From Chalara sp. BL73 (Eukaryota > Ascomycota > Leotiomycetes > Helotiales), in NCBI GenBank assembly GCA_918026815.1, contig CAKJVC010000210.1:186001-250000 (forward strand): DNA of 64,000 nt, given 5' to 3'. Position numbers and translations under genes: made by a program. The notes under the pieces were generated by a model. The model had not been told where the DNA came from, searched no databases, and saw only the letters and a list, made by a program, of their open reading frames with translations. Below, piece after piece: positions 1 through 9,978 of this stretch; the stretch's first letter is position 1; each line of letters starts with the position of its first letter.

Positions 1-1026
1 CGCCAATGATGATGGCTCAGACAGCTGCCCCAAAGTTGTTCACCGCATTAACAGAAGCGGCTGTTTCTGTTCCGCTCTCATGGAACAAATGATCAGTGGG
101 TTTTGGGAAGGGGTGAGCCGCTGGCCTTGCTGCGGTATAGCATCGGAAAGACATCATAGCAATTGTCTCCAATTATGCATAGTACATTGGTGCTGATATG
201 AGTAATCTGCTTGCACTTCCACAGTACCATGATAACGTTGGCTAATGGTGGTGACGATAAATAAGATGCGGATGGGTTTCGATGCTTTTTGTTAGGTAAC
301 AGCCAGCGACAGCAAAATGTGAGGCTCAAATCTGCCAAGACACGGCGGCTGCATCTCAAATTGCGTCGAAGCTCAACATCACATTAGAATCAGCAGCATC
401 GCAACCTTAAAGGCCACGCAGCTCAATTGAAGCGCTAACTCTCTTGTACCGACTATAGCTATGATTGGTTCCGAGGTATCACTACAATGGTACAGATATT
501 CTACTACCGCGGCCCAAGACAGACCAGATCGCATATTTTACAGATATACAGTACCGCACCTTCAATGTAATGGGAGACAGATAGTTTTTATCACCATTAT
601 CATACGGAGAAAACGTTACAGTGCAATTCTGGCATTTCTTGTAAGTGCATTGGGGCATCAAGTGATGGCCAAGGTCGGAAAATGAAATATGCGGCCTCCC
701 TGTTTGAGGAATGCACCACCTTGAAGGGAGCATTCCAACCACGTTGTCTTTCAGATGGCGTTGACAATCCGAAAGCCCATGTTTATCTCTTGTTTGGCTT
801 TGGACCTTCCTCCTAATTGTTGTTTGGTTTGCGCCGCTCGCCATATTGCCAGTCCCTACCGTCTGTCACTCCTTCAATATTGTTTCAATTACTGTTGAAA
901 CCCTTTCATTGCCTACTTAATTAATTATTCAAACCCATTTTCAAAGCAACCAGCTTTTCTTGGAAGAAAGGAAGTATCGATTGTGTTTGAATTTGTACCG
1001 CATGATTTCTATCAACTCGGATCAAG
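1..1026. other. Intergenic / 5' region of the first gene
   Basis: I see no supportable gene here; the short open frames on both strands have no recognisable composition. The last 70 bases are the leader of the gene at 1027. An ATG at 1001-1003 opens an out-of-frame reading frame that overlaps the true start and runs to about 1196, so it could act as an overlapping upstream ORF. Confidence 0.5.
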
Positions 1027-4000
1027 ATGTCTCTTCCTCCTACGGTTCATATTCGCGACATGCCCGCAATAGCAGGCACTCTCTCACAAGGCACCATCAT
1101 TGGAATAGCTGTTGGCGGAGCCGCAGTTCTGCTTCTGTTGTGCGCGTCGACAACGATCTATCTCTTGAAGAGAAACGATCGAAGAAAACGCGCTAAGATG
1201 CAGAATACCGAAGCAACATCGCCATTGGAAAATGAAGAATTGGCTGCTTTCCTTCGTGCTGACCGACCACGGGATGTTTATACCCCGAATACAATGTCCA
1301 TAATACCCACGCTGCCACCCCACAAACGGGCTCCTCCACTTCAAATCGACACCATTATGCCAACATATGATCTTCATGATGATCCACAATTGGAGCAAGC
1401 AAATACAAAAAAGATGTCTCCTACACGAGCCATTTCACGTCTATCAACGGGAATCAGGGATTCGTGGCCACTTGCAAACTCAGGACAGGTTCCTAATGCA
1501 CTACATGGATTGGTCCGCTTACAATCTCAATCTCAATCAACGATTACCTTAAACCAAGTAGCACCTCCTGGATACATAATAGCCTCTGAACCGAAATGGC
1601 CAGGACGAACTTACTCTCGGAACATCAAGACCAAAGTTTCTAAGGATATTACACGCTATTCAGGCCGACAACGCGCGAAGTCGGAGCACCAGTTGACAAC
1701 TATCCTGCGCTCAACATCCGAACGTCTGAAGCCTTCCAATGCCCGTCGGAAGAGTCTTTCTCGAACATTGACTAGCTTCAACCGTTCCGGCCCCCCGCCT
1801 TCAGAGAAACTCCCAAGTCCTGCCAGAAAAGTAAGGATGAAAGAAAGCCAAGAGGCTTTAATTGCTAACAAATCAACGGCATCTCTTCGGAGCTCTAAAT
1901 ACAACGAAGAACTGCTCCGGACACCAAGCCCAAGGAGGAGAGCAGCACGAGGTGCGGAACAGACGAATTGTACACGCCAGGTATCACCAGCTTCCTCCGA
2001 AGATAGTCTCTGTGCTCGGAACATTCCTGATGCCATTGTACCGCGGCCGCTTGCCTCACCAAGCAGACAAGGTCAAACTGACTATGAGAGGCGCCGCAAT
2101 ATGTCGCCTATTCGAATCTCCACAGGAGAATCTAAGAACTTGCCTACAATGGTCCAAAAAGGAAGCAGGGCATCAGTTCTCGCTCTCGGCCGCCAACTAA
2201 GCCAGTCGCCAAGCCCCCAAGGATTATCTCTTATCAATGACCCATTCTATTCCTCTAACACTATGATACCTTTGATGAGTGACAAAATAATCCAACCTCG
2301 CCCTCTTCAGATCCGCAAGTCGATATCTACTACAGGCAAAGCCTCTTCTCCACTTGCGGACATATCTGGGAATAGCCAAACTCCTTCGAAACGAAACTCT
2401 TCGGTCATTACTTTCCAGCCTCAAAACAGTCCTTTTCAGCGGTCTCCACAGGCGTCTAATCACACTAGCCCAAGCTCATCTCAAAACAGGAGAAAGGGAC
2501 ATAAACGATCCAAAACCGTTCGGATGTCAGTACTTCTGCCGCCTCCACCATCCAGTGTCTCGATGGTTCCAGAAGAATCAGAGGAGTCTGATAGTGAAAT
2601 GACACCATTCAAGTTCAACCCAGGTTCACCGGGCATACGTCCTATAAACTCTTCTAAAAGGCCCAGCCCAGCAAAATCACTTCTAGAAAGAAGACAACAT
2701 AATCACGCGCCGGCTGGTCCACGATTTGATCCTCACATCTACATCCCACCAAAGGCGCCAATGGGAAGAACAACTGTCTCTCCGATAGGGGATATTCAAA
2801 TCTACTCGCCAACTTTGCCGTCTCCCACGAAATTCTCACCAGTAAGACTATCACCTGTTAGATTATCCCCAATTCGATTAAGCCCTACTCTAGCGGGGAA
2901 TTACTATACTGAGTCGCAAACATCTGAGGACGAGTTCTTCCGCTCTAAGTCGAAGCTTTCCCCTTCAACAACGCACACAAGGAGAGAATGCAGTATCTCA
3001 CCCATGCCCACGCCTACTGCTCTCCTTGATGAGATGATCGGCTTCCCTCAGCCGCCAGCAAGCAATGCTTCCAAAAATAATCCACACTTGCCGCCGGCAA
3101 AGCAGACCATTAAGTTCGTTCCTGCAACATTCTCTGTCCTGCCTACAACGAAACCTATCCAAGCACAAGCACCGACACAGATAAGCACATCGGATTTTCC
3201 TCAGCCGAGCAGTTCTCCGGCATTATCCCCAAATTCTGAAATCCTAAAAGCGCTCGAGAAGCACAAACTTCCTCAGCCAGTCCTCACGCTACCCTGTATA
3301 CCTGGACACCTGACTGGACCACGTGAGCTTCCTGGCAAGGTTGAAAGTCCCATCACCCATCCACATCCCCCTTCATCGCCGTCACCTTCTCGTTCGCCTG
3401 TTAGAGGCCTTCCTCCTAGGGAATCCCTCCATCAGTCGATTTGTATGTTACGACGCATGAACTCTGAAGTTTCCAAGTATGAAAGTCCGTCCAGCTTGTA
3501 CAGTGTCGAGCGCAGGGCTGAAAAGAGCCCCAGTCCAAGCCCAACTACGGCAAACTTCCGAGAGAGATACAATATTAAAGAAAGGGGAAGTCGCCACTAT
3601 CACAATCTGAATCGTCGTATCAGTCAGAACGTATTGACATCGCCCGGTTCTAAAACTCGCGTCACAAAACATGCCACCACCGATTCACGAGTCTCAAAGA
3701 TCAAAGTTTCAAGGAAGCGAATCCTACAAAGGGAAAGAGCAGTCCGAGAGAGGTCTCCTGATCTAGAACAGGAAAACGAATCCTCCCCGGAATATATTGT
3801 TGATGCGACTCCAGTCAACCCTATGGATGCATTGATGTCCAGTCCCATGACGGAATCAGAAAGTGAGAGAGAAGATATTCGGAGATTCTCTTCACATACT
3901 AGAAGTATCATTTGGCATAATACCCTCTCGGAACTATCACTCGACCAAAAGGAGCGCGTCGAGATTCTGGAATTAGAAAGTCCGGTCCGCACTGAGTATT

Positions 4001-4626
4001 GGTCGGACACCATTCCTAAGAACGTACGACAGGAACCGCCCTCCAAGTTCGAGGCTGCTTCGCCCGATAGGTGGAGCAAGATCATTCTATCACCCAGCAG
4101 GGAGGATACTAAAGAGAATTCAGCACCACAGTCATCAACAAGTCCTTCCTCTGACGGTGCACGAAATGGGTCCAGGGATGTTCCCAGCCAATGGACCAAT
4201 GTCGGTGCTCGATCTCCAAAGAGCGAGACTAAGAGCCGGGCTGTGAGAACATCGGTTATAGAAGTGCCTGTGGAGTGTGGTACCGCTGTAGGCGATAGAA
4301 ATAACGTTTGCTTTCAATCACACTACAATGAAAGGAAGCCTGGGGAAGTAAAGAACTTGATTGTAGAGAGATATCCAGATGCAGGTCAATTGGCCGGAGC
4401 CCCCAGTAATGGAGTTGCGGCAGTTGCAAATAGTGATAAAAAACCTGTAAAGGTTGTCAAAGATCTAGAGAAGTCAAAAGAAACACCACAGAAATTGCGC
4501 AAGAAGAAAGGCTCAGTCTGGGACAAGTTGAGTGCAGGAGCTCCAGGCAGCGCAGGGCGGGAGAGCCTTTATGATTCAGAGGGCTTCCTAAGAAGTAGTC
4601 CTCCCAAAGTGGACCAATCCTCTTGA
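1027..4626 (+). CDS. Ser/Pro-rich single-pass membrane protein, function unknown
   Basis: Single exon, 1199 aa. I do not recognise a family. Residues about 22-47 form one hydrophobic segment (starts GTIIGIAVGG) followed at once by a basic stop-transfer patch (KRNDRRKRAK). This predicts a short N-terminal outside region of about 20 residues and a cytoplasmic tail of more than 1100 residues. The tail is almost wholly disordered: rich in Ser, Pro, Arg and Lys, with dozens of S/T-P and R-x-x-S sites. A short tandem repeat of SPVRL/SPIRL units lies at about residues 600-620. The C-terminus has a more ordered basic stretch (KLRKKKGSVWDKL). No signal peptide precedes the membrane segment, so it acts as a signal anchor. 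The tail looks like a phosphorylated scaffold at a membrane, possibly cell-cycle or cortex related; that role is inferred from composition only. The start was chosen because the membrane segment follows it closely. Confidence 0.85.
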   Translation: MSLPPTVHIRDMPAIAGTLSQGTIIGIAVGGAAVLLLLCASTTIYLLKRNDRRKRAKMQNTEATSPLENEELAAFLRADRPRDVYTPNTMSIIPTLPPHKRAPPLQIDTIMPTYDLHDDPQLEQANTKKMSPTRAISRLSTGIRDSWPLANSGQVPNALHGLVRLQSQSQSTITLNQVAPPGYIIASEPKWPGRTYSRNIKTKVSKDITRYSGRQRAKSEHQLTTILRSTSERLKPSNARRKSLSRTLTSFNRSGPPPSEKLPSPARKVRMKESQEALIANKSTASLRSSKYNEELLRTPSPRRRAARGAEQTNCTRQVSPASSEDSLCARNIPDAIVPRPLASPSRQGQTDYERRRNMSPIRISTGESKNLPTMVQKGSRASVLALGRQLSQSPSPQGLSLINDPFYSSNTMIPLMSDKIIQPRPLQIRKSISTTGKASSPLADISGNSQTPSKRNSSVITFQPQNSPFQRSPQASNHTSPSSSQNRRKGHKRSKTVRMSVLLPPPPSSVSMVPEESEESDSEMTPFKFNPGSPGIRPINSSKRPSPAKSLLERRQHNHAPAGPRFDPHIYIPPKAPMGRTTVSPIGDIQIYSPTLPSPTKFSPVRLSPVRLSPIRLSPTLAGNYYTESQTSEDEFFRSKSKLSPSTTHTRRECSISPMPTPTALLDEMIGFPQPPASNASKNNPHLPPAKQTIKFVPATFSVLPTTKPIQAQAPTQISTSDFPQPSSSPALSPNSEILKALEKHKLPQPVLTLPCIPGHLTGPRELPGKVESPITHPHPPSSPSPSRSPVRGLPPRESLHQSICMLRRMNSEVSKYESPSSLYSVERRAEKSPSPSPTTANFRERYNIKERGSRHYHNLNRRISQNVLTSPGSKTRVTKHATTDSRVSKIKVSRKRILQRERAVRERSPDLEQENESSPEYIVDATPVNPMDALMSSPMTESESEREDIRRFSSHTRSIIWHNTLSELSLDQKERVEILELESPVRTEYWSDTIPKNVRQEPPSKFEAASPDRWSKIILSPSREDTKENSAPQSSTSPSSDGARNGSRDVPSQWTNVGARSPKSETKSRAVRTSVIEVPVECGTAVGDRNNVCFQSHYNERKPGEVKNLIVERYPDAGQLAGAPSNGVAAVANSDKKPVKVVKDLEKSKETPQKLRKKKGSVWDKLSAGAPGSAGRESLYDSEGFLRSSPPKVDQSS

Positions 4627-6215
4627 AGGAATCAAGTATGGCGAAGAGTCTCCGTTAGTTTTTGAGCCTCATTTTATTGTTGCTGGCCACCGGGTTCCTT
4701 TTGGAACTCTACGTTATGTCACTTGCTAAGAAACAGACCTAAATTGGGAAAGCTTCAAAAACCGAGGGTTGCTTTTCAACATTTTTCAAGAAATTTTATG
4801 TCTAACTGAACTGTAATTTTGTTTCCTGGCACCAAAATCATTCATACCCGGGGCTTTCTTTTATTGGAGGTTTGGTGTGTCGTTTTGGTGGGAGAAGTAG
4901 TCTAAGGTGTGGTGAAAAGAGCCGTTTGAGAGATCTGTCTACATTAATACTTCTTAAAAATGAATTCTACTGCTTTTCCAAGTCCGGGAATGACAAACAT
5001 AGGGAATTCTTGCCTTGAGTCTAGTGCCATCTTATTAGTTTACCTATCCTTCGCTCACGTGTTTTCAGTTTCAAGACCTCCTTCCGGCAAGAGCCGCCCT
5101 CGTCATTATTCATTGGCTCGCTTAGAATTCCGCCCCTATCTTTCAGCATCCTGATCTCTTGAAACAATCTTACAGGCCGCCCTTGGCGGATTCAGAGCTA
5201 CCCTTGGTTAGCGATCCCGATCGATGTGGCACAGCACGGTCAAGCCGTCCGTTAGATGAACCATACCAGGTCCTGGTGATCTCCCGTCTAGTCTCGTAGA
5301 ATTGAACGCGACGTTACAAGGCGACACGCTTTAAGTGCTTGCATGCAACCCAGTCCCTCTGCTGCTACTCCACTCTCGTCTGCTTGGTCAACTTCTCCAT
5401 TACGATAGAGTCTGCCTTCCCATCTCTTACGCGCATGTGAGGCTGGGCCAGGGGTCATAGATGCTGTGCAGGATACCATGTCCAGACAACGCTCATTGGA
5501 TGAACCATCCGGTAATAGGGGCGTCACAGACTTCCGTGTGCGGTGTTGCCGACTAGCTGACCATTGCGGCACCCTTGAGGTCTTTCTACAGGCTGCCTAG
5601 GCCAGTATACTGTGTCAAGGAGCAAGGGGTCATGGACAGAAGGTTTGGCAAGAACAGTACGTCTACGTGAAGTCGAATACCGAATTGGGAAGTAGCACCC
5701 TATGAGAGGTAACGTTATATTGGTATGTGTGAATAAAATAAAATGAGTAGGATGGCAGTGCCGGGGGTAAAGATCACACTAGATGCGATTTGAGATGGGT
5801 TTCAGGAGTTGGAACGTTTCGGCTACCCGATCTCTCATCCACTTCCCCCTAATAGACTCTGGGGCAGCTTAACAATGTAATAATACTATGAGGCAAAGGA
5901 GAATGTCAATCCCTTTTGACATAACATGATGAGATGCATGTGCCTACACCTGACCCTAGTTTTTGGATTAACGGTGGGTTGCACTTCACGTTAGACTTTC
6001 ATCGAGGTTCATAATCCTGCGAATTTCAGTATTTGTATATAACTACAATGATATCCCGCTGAAGTATTCTCATCCTCATCCTAATCCTGCACAAGTTCAC
6101 TCTTTTACTTGTTAGGGCATTCCATTCTTTCTCGGGGACTACTCACCCCTTTTCATTCTTTAGTTCTCAAGAAAATTTCACTCTTTTATAGTTCTTCCCC
6201 ATTAAAACTGTAAGA
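4627..6215. other. Intergenic, no gene seen
   Basis: This is 1.6 kb between two same-strand genes. Short open frames at 4960-5154 (+) and 5288-5572 (-) have no recognisable protein features. The last 100 bases are pyrimidine-rich with short A-runs, as expected for the promoter and leader of the downstream secreted protein. Confidence 0.5.
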
Positions 6216-7331
6216 ATGTTTACAAAAGCCATTCTTTCTGCAGTTCTGGCAACTGGCGCCATCGGAGCTCCAACAGTGTACTTGGAAAGCCGCAGTGTTG
6301 GCACAGCTACCAACCAGGCTTGTTTCACAGGAGCCCGAGGCGGATGTGCATCAACCGTCAACCCTAACGATGGGATTGGCGCGGGACAAGATGTTTATAC
6401 TTACTACTCAGGCGGAGCAGGAAATTTCCCGGAAAGATCGAAATGGGTTAGCTTCAACCAGATGTTTACTGCTAATGCAGTCAACATGCGTGTTTCGTGC
6501 GCGAACAACGGCTGGGGTGCCAACGATAGCGAGGAGGAAATCAAATTGATCCGCCAAGGTATCGATTCCATTGCTCAAGTCTCGGGAGTCGATCACCGCT
6601 TTATCCTGGCAACCATCATGCAGGAGTCGGTGGGCTGCGTCCGCGCGCCAACAACAAACAACGGTGTCACCAATCCAGGACTAATGCAGTCTCATAATGG
6701 CGTCAGCTTCAATCCATCTGATCCAGCAGGGAGCATCCGGCAGATGATCATTGATGGCACGCAAGGCACTGCTTCTGGTGATGGACTCGTTCAAGGTCTG
6801 AACAAGTACGGCGACGTCTATCGGTCTGCCAGGGTGTATAATTCCGGAAGCATCGCTCCGAGCGGAGACTTGAGCGATGCCAACGGAGCCACAGCTTGCT
6901 ATGTATCTGATATTGCCAACCGATTGACCGGGTGGGTCAACGGCGCACATAATTGCCCAGGCACCGGCGGTGGCGGTGGTGGTGGTGGTGGTGGAGGAGG
7001 AGGAGGAGGCTCATGCTCATACACTGTAGTGAGTGGGGACTCCTGCTGGGCTATCTGGACCAAATACGGCCTGACTGAGTCTGCTTTCCGGGCTCTCAAT
7101 CCATCCCTGGACGCCGCTTGTAGTCTTCAGGCCGGCCAAGTAGTGTCGGTATGCTCTGCTGGAGGTGGAGGCTCAACTGGATGCAAAAAGTCATACACCG
7201 TTGTCTCTGGCGATTCGTGCTGGGCTGTCTGGACCAAATTTAGCATCACCGAGGCGACTCTCCGCTCACTAAACCCATCCCTCAACTCAGCTTGTAGTCT
7301 CTCGGTTGGCCAGGTGCTGTGTGTTGGATGA
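6216..7331 (+). CDS. Secreted lysozyme/transglycosylase-like protein with two LysM domains
   Basis: Single exon, 371 aa. Residues 1-18 are a signal peptide with a small-residue cleavage site (AIGA). Residues about 75-245 resemble the lysozyme/soluble lytic transglycosylase fold: the block IMQES places a candidate catalytic Glu at 137, followed by NPGLMQSH at about 153-160, the usual substrate-cleft signature. A 15-residue glycine run (251-265) links this to two LysM domains (about 268-314 and 325-370). Each begins with SYTVVSGDSCW and carries the N-P-S-L core. LysM domains bind chitin or peptidoglycan GlcNAc chains. The combination suggests a secreted enzyme acting on bacterial wall or on chitin-like polymers. 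Cysteines bracket both LysM units, as in fungal secreted forms. Alternatives are a chitin-binding effector with a dead enzyme domain. Catalysis is inferred, not shown. Confidence 0.85.
   Translation: MFTKAILSAVLATGAIGAPTVYLESRSVGTATNQACFTGARGGCASTVNPNDGIGAGQDVYTYYSGGAGNFPERSKWVSFNQMFTANAVNMRVSCANNGWGANDSEEEIKLIRQGIDSIAQVSGVDHRFILATIMQESVGCVRAPTTNNGVTNPGLMQSHNGVSFNPSDPAGSIRQMIIDGTQGTASGDGLVQGLNKYGDVYRSARVYNSGSIAPSGDLSDANGATACYVSDIANRLTGWVNGAHNCPGTGGGGGGGGGGGGGGGSCSYTVVSGDSCWAIWTKYGLTESAFRALNPSLDAACSLQAGQVVSVCSAGGGGSTGCKKSYTVVSGDSCWAVWTKFSITEATLRSLNPSLNSACSLSVGQVLCVG
6964..7011 (+). repeat. GGN microsatellite encoding a 15-Gly linker
   Basis: A run of glycine codons, first GGC/GGT mixed, then GGT repeats, then GGA repeats, codes for a pure Gly linker between the enzyme-like domain and the first LysM domain. 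Length change by slippage would alter linker length in steps of one residue without a frameshift. Confidence 0.9.
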
Positions 7332-8239
7332 TGGCACACCTGAAGTAGATAATTGTTGAAGTTATGTCTTCATGAATAATGGCAGGAAGTTATTTGGTTG
7401 GCTCGTATATGTTCATTGTATATTATGCACGTACTATCATCGAATTAATTGTTCATAACTTGCGCTGTCTACATATCCCGTCGTGTCAACTGTTGAGGTG
7501 ATCACCTGTACCACGGTGAAAAATATATGCTCTAGGCCAAATTAATTTGACCTGGCACATATCACCTTATCTACTTAAATTTAGCTGTAAAACATGTCAT
7601 CTCCATCCATGGACCCATATCTTGAAGACGTGATAGTTTCAATTCATGACTGTGTGTAATATATAATTGCTTGAGATTACCATGAAGTCCTTATTGAACT
7701 GCCGCGGCAGGTTATCATGAATATGCTAGAATTCTTGCCGACTATTATTTCGAAGATAATGTATAATATACTTCTAAATTTATCTCGATTGTGTGGCCTA
7801 GGTGTTGACTTGTTTAGTCCGTAATGGAGCAAGCACAGTCTCTCCAATTGGAAATTTTTAGAGCGGATCTAATCGGATACTTAATCCTTGCATATTATAT
7901 TCTTTTCATTCAAGGCGGCGAGCCTTCCCATTGTCCAGGTAATGTTTCCGCACAAAAAGACCTCGGCGATGTTGACTGAAGTGTCAGGTGTAGGAATGTC
8001 ACGTGCCAAGTGGTAATAACTTTGTTATTGTTGGTTATTCCCCATCCCTCATCCGGCAGGTAGAGCGTCGCTTAGGACGGATTCTACTTGCTAGGCGCCT
8101 GCGAGGCACCCATACGAGATCCCCAAATGATTTATTTTAAGGCTTATTCAAGGCCTGTTCTTCCCGTCCCTAAATGGCTGTGGTAAGTTGTAAGCTTTCA
8201 TTGTCATTTATTAGATCTTCATCTTGCCTCCGCAGGTAT
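7332..8239. other. Intergenic, AT-rich, no gene seen
   Basis: AT-rich sequence downstream of the LysM gene. I see no supportable coding frame, RNA gene or repeat. Confidence 0.45.
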
Positions 8240-8940
8240 TCAGAAAGTCAGCGGGCGCCCGGTCCCGCCACTCTCCCACTTCGACTGTTCCCTTTTTTGT
8301 TCTCCGATGCTTTGGAAATTCTGGAAATCCATTTCGACCCCTGTCTCCTTCTCCACGATCCTCATCTCTGGGTACACCCACCCCTCCACGCCGCCGAACC
8401 GCCTCTCAAAATTATGTTGCATCCAGCCAAGCACACCCTGCCATTCTCCAACCTCTTCCGATGACGAAATCGTTAATTCCTTAACCGCTTTCGAGGCCGA
8501 GAAATCCATGACATAATACCAGTCGAAAAGCCCCGCATTGGAAGATTCAACTACCAACCGGCGAATAAGGACTACTTCTTTAGCCTCCACTTTGGCCAAA
8601 CGAAGTCGTCGATTTGGATCATGTCAGCATTAAGGTTTGCCCAGAAAAAGCGCGGCAAAGTACCGGCGGCGAAGGCTTTGGTGTTAAACGAGAGATCTTC
8701 GAAACGAGACTCGTGGCAAACTTACAAGATTGGAGGTGTAGGCTCTGGGGAAAAGAAACATTCCATCTCCAGATGCCGTTGCGTTAGAAAGCTGCAGACG
8801 GTGAGAATTCGAAATACGGTTTTCTGTCCCCATGCCCTGTGCTCGTTCAAATATCGAGGTCCCAGAAGATCGTCTCTGCTAGTTAGCCATTCCAAGGTGG
8901 ATGGTTGAAGGTGGGTGTAGAGTAACAACAAGTTTGACAC
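8240..8940 (-). pseudogene. 2EXR-domain protein pseudogene
   Basis: Read on the minus strand, 8940-8722 encodes a segment with AWGQKTVFRILTVCSF and ending SPEPTPPIL. It is followed in the same frame by a TAA stop and then at once by VCHESRF and, later, FFWANLNADMIQIDD. Together these match the 2EXR pattern (PPIL-x-VCxESR, then a Y/F-x-N-x-x-x-D-x-x-x-I motif). A CAA to TAA change would explain the stop. About 40 codons further on the frame breaks again, and the matching continuation (LIRRLVVESS, DWYYVMDFSASKAVKELTI) lies in another frame at 8599-8240. The gene therefore has one nonsense change and one frameshift. The TAA sits inside a GTAAGT sequence that looks like a splice donor, but coding continues straight through it, so an intron is unlikely. 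2EXR proteins have no settled function. Confidence 0.7.
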
Positions 8941-9096
8941 ATGAGAACCATGGATATTTGACTCGTGAAAATAGGATCTTATACAGGCTAAGTAGTGTAC
9001 CAGACACCTTTATATATTAGAAAGTTTACATCGAACTGTGAGGCAATGCATATATTCAGTTCCATCTATAGTACAAGTCGTCATCGTATTCGCAAC

Positions 9097-9978
9097 TCAC
9101 TTGCGCAATCCCAACTTAACCTTTCCCTTTCCTAGCTGCCCTTTGTTGTCTGGATCTGCCGGCGTAACTTTTGCGTTCTTCTCCTTGACATCTCTCCTGG
9201 CAGCTCTTCCTGGACGAGTATACTCTAAAACCTGCAACGTCACTGATCTATCCCTACCAATTGAGCAAGAGCCGCCACAAGCCACTTTAAGCACATGTCC
9301 TCCATCTGCCTCCCGAGCAACTTCGTCGTACTCCGCTGGAACCTCGTCAGAGGCAATCTCCACCCATGAATTATGCTCTCTTCCTCTAGTTCCCAAACTC
9401 CTTACGTACTTCATCTTATCCTCCAGCGCCTGGATGCCACTGCGCTTCTTGCCCTTGATAGGAAACCTGAAAACTGTCTCCACCCCTTCCAGATTCTTCT
9501 TTGAACGCATTTTGTATGTGTTGCTCAGCAGTAGAAACCAGCGGTAAGGCTGTTCTGGCGCGAGAGAGAAAGGGGGAAACCCGACTTCGGTTTCTCCTGT
9601 TCGATGGTTGAAAATGAGGTTAGGAACACGAACTGTGATTTCTACAATGATGAAGTGCTTCGCAGAGTCAGCAAGCTGGATTGGGAAGGTAAGCGTGTTA
9701 TGGGATCTTGCTTGTAGCCCAACAACATTTCGGTGCTCCTCCTTGAGGAAAGCAAGAAGATCTTCAATAATTTGAGTATTGCGATCATTAGGCTTTGGGG
9801 CAATGCCGTCGACCACCTTCCTGAAATGCGCCTCATCTGGTTTGACGCGATTACAGCAAAGGACTCTAGGGATGCTCCTATGGTTTTCTTGAGCTGGGGA
9901 CCGCACAGCCCTACCCAATGGCCTGACGAGTCTTGCCGCTTTGCCGCCTGCTCCATCTGCTGTTCCCACACTGTCCAT
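9097..9978 (-). CDS. Hypothetical protein, 293 aa, basic
   Basis: Single-exon reading frame of 293 aa with an ATG at 9978-9976. I do not recognise a family. The sequence is globular in the middle, with alternating hydrophobic strands (KHFIIVEITVRVPNLIF, RWFLLLSNTYKM). It is lysine/arginine-rich at both ends and finishes in a very basic tail (GKGKVKLGLRK). No signal peptide or membrane segment is visible. The conserved-looking core could be a small beta-rich domain; the basic tail would suit nucleic-acid binding or nuclear import. It stands alone, flanked by a pseudogene on one side and 4 kb of gene-poor DNA on the other, which suggests a lineage-specific gene. No function is claimed. Confidence 0.6.
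   Translation of the reverse strand: MDSVGTADGAGGKAARLVRPLGRAVRSPAQENHRSIPRVLCCNRVKPDEAHFRKVVDGIAPKPNDRNTQIIEDLLAFLKEEHRNVVGLQARSHNTLTFPIQLADSAKHFIIVEITVRVPNLIFNHRTGETEVGFPPFSLAPEQPYRWFLLLSNTYKMRSKKNLEGVETVFRFPIKGKKRSGIQALEDKMKYVRSLGTRGREHNSWVEIASDEVPAEYDEVAREADGGHVLKVACGGSCSIGRDRSVTLQVLEYTRPGRAARRDVKEKNAKVTPADPDNKGQLGKGKVKLGLRK

Noticed and set aside
3624..4199. A 191-codon minus-strand frame
   Set aside because: Antisense shadow of the Ser/Pro-rich membrane protein; no independent signal.
8722..8732. GTAAGT as a splice donor in the 2EXR gene
   Set aside because: The conserved VCHESR motif continues directly in the same frame after it, so it is coding sequence with a stop, not an intron start.
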